Part shown: in pieces, positions 57,391 to 64,000 of the stretch
How the letters are laid out: each line of letters starts with the position of its first letter
How positions within the stretch are numbered: position 1 is the stretch's first letter
NCBI GenBank assembly: GCA_963709645.1
Contig: CAVPXP010000007.1
Span: 248,001-312,000, forward strand
DNA: 64,000 bases
Origin: DYRB01 sp963709645
GTDB taxonomy: Bacteria > Pseudomonadota > Gammaproteobacteria > Chromatiales > Chromatiaceae
Direction: 5' to 3'
Translations under genes and position numbers: made by a program
The notes under the pieces: generated by a model
Told to the model about the DNA's origin: nothing
The model's input: only the letters and a program-made list of their open reading frames with translations
The model's database searches: none

Positions 57391-59334
57391 TTACTTGCGG
57401 CCGTCCTTGACCTCTTCGAACTCCGCATCGACCACGTCGTCCTTGCCGCCACCGCCGCCCTGCTGGCCGCCCGCAGGTCCCTCAGGACCCGCCGTGGGTC
57501 CACCGGCGCCGGCTTGGTTCTCGGCATAGAGACGCTCGGCCATTTTCCCGGAGACCTCGCCGAGGGCCTTTGCCAGCTGCTCGATGCGGTCCTTGTCCTC
57601 GCCCTTCAAAGCCTCCTCCAGCTCCTTGATGCTCGATTCGATGGAGGACTTCTCGGCCGCATCCATCTTGTCCCCGAGCTGCTCCATGGACTTGCGAGTG
57701 GCATGGACCATGCCGTCCGCGTGGTTGCGCGTAGCAACCAGCTCATGGAAGCGGCGGTCGTCCTCGACGTGCGCCTCGGCATCCCTGACCATGCGCTGGA
57801 CCTCCGCATCTGAAAGGCCGGAAGAGGCCTTGATGACGATGGACTGCTGTTTGCCTGTGGCCTTGTCCTTGGCGGAGACGTTGAGGATGCCGTTGGCATC
57901 GATGTCGAACTTGACCTCGATCTGGGGCACGCCGCGCGGGGCCAGGGGGATGTCGCTCAGATCGAAGCGGCCGAGGGACTTGTTGTCCTGCGCACGCTCG
58001 CGCTCACCCTGCAGGACGTGCACCGTCACCGCCGTCTGGTGGTCATCGGCGGTGGAGAAGACCTGCTGCGCACTGGTCGGGATGGTGGTGTTCTTCTCGA
58101 TGAGCTTGGTCATTACCCCACCCAGGGTCTCGATCCCAAGGGACAGGGGCGTGACGTCCAGCAGCAGCACATCCTTGACCTGCCCGCCGAGGACCCCGCC
58201 CTGGATGGCCGCGCCGATGGCCACCGCCTCGTCGGGATTGACGTCCTTGCGCGGGGCCTTGCCGAAGAAGCTCTCGACCTTGGCTTGGACCTTGGGCATG
58301 CGGGTCTGGCCGCCAACCAGGATGACCTCATCGACCTGGCTGGCCGTGACCCCGGCGTCCTTCAGCGCGATGCGGCAGGGCTCGATCGTGCGGTCCACCA
58401 GCTCCTCGACCAGGGACTCGAGCTTGGCACGGGTCAGTTTGACATTGAGGTGCTTGGGGCCGGTCTGGTCGGCGGTGATATAGGGCAGATTGATATCTGT
58501 CTGCTGGCTCGATGACAGCTCGATCTTCGCCTTCTCCGCGCCCTCCTTCAGGCGCTGCAGGGCCAGTGGGTCGTTGCGCAGGTCCACGCCCTGGTCCTTT
58601 TTGAACTCTGTGACCAGCCAGTCGATGATGCGCTTATCGAAGTCCTCACCGCCGAGGAATGTGTCCCCATTGGTGGATAGAACCTCGAACTGGTGCTCGC
58701 CTTCGACCTCTGCGATCTCGATGATGGAGATGTCGAAGGTCCCGCCGCCCAGGTCGTAGACCGCGATCTTCTGGTCGCCGCGCCGCTTGTCCATGCCGTA
58801 GGCCAGGGCCGCGGCGGTGGGCTCGTTGATGATGCGCTTGACCTCGAGGCCGGCGATGCGCCCGGCGTCCTTCGTCGCCTGGCGCTGCGAGTCGTTGAAG
58901 TAGGCCGGTACTGTGATGACAGCCTCGGTAATCGTCTCGCCCAGGTAGTCCTCGGCGGTCTTTTTCATCTTTTGCAGGACCTTCGCGGAGATCTCCGGCG
59001 GGGCCATCTTCTTGCCGCTCACGTCCACCCAGGCGTCGCCGTTGTCGGCCCGCACGATCTTGTAGGGGACCATGTCCATGTCCTTCTTCACCACACCGTC
59101 CTCGAAGCGCCGGCCGATGAGGCGCTTGATGGCAAACAGGGTGTTCTTGGGATTGGTCACCGCCTGGCGCTTGGCGGACTGGCCGACCAGGACCTCGCCG
59201 TCGCCGCTGTAGGCGACGATCGATGGCGTGGTGCGGTCGCCCTCGGCGTTCTCGATCACCTTGGCCTTGCCGCCCTCCATCACGGCGACGCAGGAGTTGG
59301 TCGTCCCCAGGTCGATACCGATGATCTTGCTCAT
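57391..59334 (-). CDS. dnaK: Chaperone protein DnaK
   Basis: Hsp70, 647 residues. The ATPase domain starts IGIDLGTTNSCVAVMEGG and has VYDLGGGTFDISIIEI; the linker and substrate-binding domain begin near LLLDVTPLSLGIET. The C-terminal tail is Gly-rich. Works with DnaJ and GrpE in protein folding and heat-shock recovery. It lies about 100 bases after grpE. Confidence 0.98.
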   Translation of the reverse strand: MSKIIGIDLGTTNSCVAVMEGGKAKVIENAEGDRTTPSIVAYSGDGEVLVGQSAKRQAVTNPKNTLFAIKRLIGRRFEDGVVKKDMDMVPYKIVRADNGDAWVDVSGKKMAPPEISAKVLQKMKKTAEDYLGETITEAVITVPAYFNDSQRQATKDAGRIAGLEVKRIINEPTAAALAYGMDKRRGDQKIAVYDLGGGTFDISIIEIAEVEGEHQFEVLSTNGDTFLGGEDFDKRIIDWLVTEFKKDQGVDLRNDPLALQRLKEGAEKAKIELSSSQQTDINLPYITADQTGPKHLNVKLTRAKLESLVEELVDRTIEPCRIALKDAGVTASQVDEVILVGGQTRMPKVQAKVESFFGKAPRKDVNPDEAVAIGAAIQGGVLGGQVKDVLLLDVTPLSLGIETLGGVMTKLIEKNTTIPTSAQQVFSTADDHQTAVTVHVLQGERERAQDNKSLGRFDLSDIPLAPRGVPQIEVKFDIDANGILNVSAKDKATGKQQSIVIKASSGLSDAEVQRMVRDAEAHVEDDRRFHELVATRNHADGMVHATRKSMEQLGDKMDAAEKSSIESSIKELEEALKGEDKDRIEQLAKALGEVSGKMAERLYAENQAGAGGPTAGPEGPAGGQQGGGGGKDDVVDAEFEEVKDGRK

Positions 59335-59434
59335 GATGTTGATTCTCCGGTTTTAATTCTGTGTCTAGGCAGGGTGTCGTTGGCCCTTTGAATGGGGCAA
59401 AACCCTTCGCTTTTCAAGTATGTTCTGCGCTGCC

Positions 59435-60031
59435 TTAGGGCTTGCGCGAGACCATGACCATGGCCGGGCGCACCAGGCGGCCGTTCAGGACATAACCCTT
59501 CTGCACCACGGAAACCACGGTGTTGGGGTCCAGATCGTCACGCGGCACCATGGTCATGGCCTGGTGGAACTCCGGGTTGAAGGGCTGGCCCTCCGGGGCA
59601 ATGGCCTCAACCCCAAACTTCGCCATGGTATCGGCCATGAGCTTGAGGGTGAGCTCGGTCCCCTCGCGCAGCTTGTCGAGGTCCGCGCCCTCGGCATGGG
59701 CGGCGTCATAGCCCAACTCCAGGCTGTCGCGCACCTGCAGAAGCTCGCGCACGAACCCGTCCAGCGCGAACTTGTGGGCGTTCTCCAACTCGCGGGTCTG
59801 ACGGCGGTGTAGATTTTCGATCTCTGCACGGGCGCGCAGGAGCTGATTCCAGTGGTCATCCGCCTTGGCGCGGGCGTCCTCGAGAAGCGCCACGAGTTGG
59901 GTTGGCTCCTCGACCGACTCCGCAGTCGCTTCCGGCTGTGGATCGGCCTCGGCGGCCGCAGAGGCAGTCAGTTCGTCTGCGGCCGGGGTCTTTGCTTCGT
60001 TCGGTGTCGTAGCTGTTTCTTGCGGTGTCAT
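59435..60031 (-). CDS. grpE: Nucleotide exchange factor GrpE
   Basis: 198 residues from ATG 60031 (GAGGTCGAA directly before). An acidic disordered N-terminus is followed by a long coiled coil (about 60-115) and the C-terminal beta domain with HQAMTMVPRDDLDPNTVVSV and KGYVLNGRLVRPAMVMVS. Releases ADP from DnaK. Confidence 0.96.
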   Translation of the reverse strand: MTPQETATTPNEAKTPAADELTASAAAEADPQPEATAESVEEPTQLVALLEDARAKADDHWNQLLRARAEIENLHRRQTRELENAHKFALDGFVRELLQVRDSLELGYDAAHAEGADLDKLREGTELTLKLMADTMAKFGVEAIAPEGQPFNPEFHQAMTMVPRDDLDPNTVVSVVQKGYVLNGRLVRPAMVMVSRKP

Positions 60032-60173
60032 TTCGACCTCCAAATCGAATTGGCAATTGGGCGCCCTGGGACCGGCGCATGGGGCAGTTCGAAACTGGCG
60101 ATGGATGAGATGGGAGCCGTCAGGGGTCACCGGGATGCCTGCATGACAGCCGCAACGCGCCTCCTCTCATCCC

Positions 60174-61229
60174 TCATTGTTGGCGCAGTGCAGCGGCAAG
60201 AAGCCGCGCTGTGACGTCCACAACGGGAATAACCCGCTGGTAGTCCATGCGGGTCGGGCCGATCACCCCGAGTACTCCGACCACCTGGTCGTCCACCCGA
60301 TAGGCTGTGGTCACCAGACTGCAGTCGTCCAGGATCTGGTACCCGGATTCCTCGCCCAAGAAGATCTGCACGCCCGCCGCTGCGATACAGCGGTCCAGAA
60401 GAAACAGAATCTCGCGCTTCTTGGTGAAGGCGTCAAAGAGCTGCTTCAGCCGATCCAGATTGGCCAGCTCCGAGAACCCCATGAGGTTGGTCTGGCCGGC
60501 GATGTAGCAGTCGTCCTTGTGCTCGGTGGTCTCGACCACGCGCTTGGCCATGGCCACCGCCTGCAGCATGGCCTGATCCACATGGGCGTGGGTCCGGTTG
60601 ATGTCTTCCAGCAGGCGCTTGCGCACCTCGCGCATGTCCTGTCCGGTGAACATGCTGTTGAGGAAATTCGCCGCCTGCTCCAGTTGCGACGGCGTGAAGC
60701 AGCGCTCCGCGGGAAAAATTCGGTTGTGCACCTCGCCGTCGCTGGTAATCAGGATCGCCAGAACGCGATTACAGGACAGGGGTAACAGCTCGATCTGGCG
60801 GAAGGCGTTGCGCTCATGGCGCGGGACCATCACCACCCCGGCCATGTGTGTGATACCCGAGAGCAGCTGCGAGGCGCTCTCGATCAGCGCTGTCGCGTCG
60901 TGCTGTATCTCCAGCCCCTGGCGCATGGAGTCGATATCCTGCTCTGTCAGTGGCTTGACGGTCAGCAGGCTATCGATGAAGAGCCGGTATCCGGCCACCG
61001 TGGGGACGCGTCCGGCCGACGTATGGGGGGACACGACGAGGCCCATCTCCTCAAGGTCCGACATCACATTGCGCACCGTGGCGGGGCTGAGCTCCAGGCC
61101 CGTGTCCTTTGCCAGGGTGCGCGACCCGATGGGCTGCCCCTCCCGAATATAGCGCTCGATCAGCGCCTTCAAGAAGTGCTGGGCGCGCTCGCTGACCTGT
61201 CTTTCGCCAGAGATGCCGTGTGTGGCCAA
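60174..61229 (-). CDS. hrcA: Heat-inducible transcription repressor HrcA
   Basis: Repressor that binds CIRCE and controls its own chaperone operon. N-terminal winged helix with QPIGSRTLAKDTGLELSPAT and VRNVMSDLEEMGLVVSPHTS, then the dimerisation and GAF-like region (LPLSCNRVLAILITSDGEVH). No ATG is available. A TTG at 61229 after AGCGAGA gives MATHGISGERQVSERAQ, the family's usual N-terminus; a GTG further upstream lies inside the CIRCE element and is unlikely. Confidence 0.94.
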   Translation of the reverse strand: MATHGISGERQVSERAQHFLKALIERYIREGQPIGSRTLAKDTGLELSPATVRNVMSDLEEMGLVVSPHTSAGRVPTVAGYRLFIDSLLTVKPLTEQDIDSMRQGLEIQHDATALIESASQLLSGITHMAGVVMVPRHERNAFRQIELLPLSCNRVLAILITSDGEVHNRIFPAERCFTPSQLEQAANFLNSMFTGQDMREVRKRLLEDINRTHAHVDQAMLQAVAMAKRVVETTEHKDDCYIAGQTNLMGFSELANLDRLKQLFDAFTKKREILFLLDRCIAAAGVQIFLGEESGYQILDDCSLVTTAYRVDDQVVGVLGVIGPTRMDYQRVIPVVDVTARLLAAALRQQ

Positions 61230-61276
61230 GCCAATCTCGCTGCAATCGGGTTGTGTATTGGAGTACGAGTGGTGTG

Positions 61277-61303
61277 TTAGCACTCTTTCTAAGCGAGTGC
61301 TAA
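61277..61303. promoter_or_regulatory. CIRCE operator
   Basis: TTAGCACTC-N9-GAGTGCTAA, a perfect match to the HrcA operator. It lies about 50 bases before the hrcA start and at the predicted transcription start, where bound HrcA would block polymerase. Confidence 0.97.
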
Positions 61304-61312
61304 AGCGGAGAG

Positions 61313-61341
61313 AATTTAGGGCGTGAGGCCATGGCTGTCAA
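61313..61341 (-). promoter_or_regulatory. Sigma-70 promoter of hrcA-grpE-dnaK-dnaJ
   Basis: On the minus strand TTGACA (61341-61336), 17 bases, TAAATT (61318-61313). The start point falls near 61306, just ahead of CIRCE. A near-consensus housekeeping promoter fits HrcA-repressed chaperone genes. Confidence 0.85.
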
Positions 61342-61454
61342 GGTTGGGCCAAGGCCGACCCCGTTGTCCCCACGGTGGCACTAGGGTGTTGGCGCTGCTG
61401 CGGGCCCATGCTAATTTGTGCGCGACCCCGCCTACCCGGCACCAGTAACCACTT

Positions 61455-62395
61455 ATGTCGCGATTCCAAACCATCGGCATTCTCGGCAAGAGCAGCGACC
61501 CCGGCCGGGTTGGTCCAACTGTGGTCCGCCTGGTTGTGCATCTCCAGTCGCGCGGCTACGCCGTCCTTTGCGACCGGACCAGCGCCGCCCTGCTCGGTCT
61601 GCCCCCGGAAGCGGGCTTGGACGCCGAAGACCTCGGGCAGCGCTGCGACCTGGCCGTGGTGGTGGGCGGGGATGGAACCCTGCTCGGCGCCGCCCGCACG
61701 CTCGCGGGCTTCGGGGTGCCGCTCGTTGGCATCAACCTGGGGCGCCTCGGTTTCCTGGCGGACGTCTCACCGGACCAGATCGAGGGGTGCCTGGACCGCA
61801 TCCTGGACGGGGCCTATGCGGAGGAGGCCCGTTGCATGCTGCACGCGCGCGTCGAGCCGGGCCCGGCCGATGCCCCGGGGTCTGAGCCGCCGCCCGGGCC
61901 CCTGCTCGCCCTCAACGACGTGGTCATCCACAAGTGGAACACGGCGCGGATGATCGAGTTCGAGACCTACATCGATGGGGTCTTCGTCAACGCACAGCGC
62001 TCCGACGGCATCATCATCGCCACTCCCACCGGGTCGACGGCCTATGCCTTGTCGGGTGGGGGGCCCCTCGTCCACCCGAGCCTGGATGTGATCGTGCTGG
62101 TCTCCGTCTGCCCGCACACCCTGAGCAACAGGCCCCTGGTGGTGCCGGGGACCAGCCGCATCGAGATCCGCGTTTGCGGATTCGACGAGGGTCATGTCCA
62201 CATCACCTGCGACGGCCAGACCAACCTGTCGCCCCAGCCCCATGCCCGGGTTCGGGTGCAGAAGACCGGGAAGCCCGTCCGCCTCCTCCACCCCGAGGGC
62301 CACGATCACTACGCCATCCTGCGCGCAAAGCTCGGTTGGGGCGGGCACCAACAGCCCCTGACCGAGGCCGGGGTTGCGGTCCCGCCGAGCGTGTC

Positions 62396-62402
<7 letters not shown>
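61455..62402 (+). CDS. nadK: NAD kinase
   Basis: Phosphorylates NAD to NADP. 315 residues with the GGDGT motif at 71-75, LALNDVVIHK, the NAD-binding TPTGSTAYALSGGGPLVHP and the C-terminal sheet. The usual PxAxTxG-like region has VCPHTLSNRPLVVP. It is divergent from the chaperone operon and overlaps the recN start by seven bases. Confidence 0.96.

Positions 62403-64000
<1,598 letters not shown>

Overview
The window is GC-rich and almost entirely gammaproteobacterial in gene content and gene order: rluC divergent from rne, an rnfABCDGE operon, hrcA-grpE-dnaK-dnaJ under CIRCE, nadK-recN, and a prkA-yeaH-ycgB module. Together with a DhnA-type class I aldolase, a urea transporter plus urease operon and many IS scars, it looks most like a Chromatiales (purple sulfur bacterium-like) chromosome. 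The order-level guess is inference; the class-level one is well supported.

Layout. 1-6.2 kb: start of an ArsR regulator running off the left edge, a c-di-GMP phosphodiesterase with a zinc-sensing CZB domain, class I fructose-bisphosphate aldolase, a decayed Tat-exported protein gene and an LdtD-type L,D-transpeptidase. 6.4-11.1 kb: ycgB, yeaH and prkA on the minus strand, preceded by a sigma-54 promoter and an NtrC-type palindrome. 11.5-12 kb: moaE. 12.2-18 kb: an accessory surface-glycan patch with two badly broken sulfotransferase genes, a 99-bp MITE and two glycosyltransferases. 18.3-23.2 kb: trhP (two frameshifts), a ChaN-PDZ gene (one frameshift) and a divergent M1-like metallopeptidase lipoprotein. 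23.3-35.7 kb: one minus-strand nitrogen block, urtABCDE-ureDABC, then an IS5-family remnant, then ureEFG. An NtrC-type palindrome and a sigma-54-like element precede urtA.

36-45 kb: a PfkB-type (adenosine kinase-like) sugar kinase, the rluC-HAD phosphatase-sppA operon, RNase E behind a leader of about 550 nt, and dusA. 45.4-51 kb: rnfABCDGE behind an extended -10 promoter, with rnfC frameshifted at a G run. 51-56.1 kb: YheT-type hydrolase, CBS-domain membrane protein, exopolyphosphatase and an SCP2-like protein with terminator, flanked by two copies of a 155-bp MITE and nested transposase fragments. 56.1-61.3 kb: the chaperone operon. 61.4 kb to the end: nadK and the 5' part of recN.

Functionally the clearest theme is nitrogen. 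Urea uptake, urease and its accessory proteins form one cluster, and both it and the PrkA stress-kinase module carry NtrC-like sites, which suggests co-induction under nitrogen limitation. No CRISPR array, tRNA, rRNA or complete IS was found. I do not see a clearly new defence or biosynthetic system. The most interesting signals are the paired NtrC/sigma-54 sites, the EAL-CZB protein, the MITE families, the glycosyltransferase with an unusual N-terminal half, and a set of single-base frameshifts in otherwise conserved genes.
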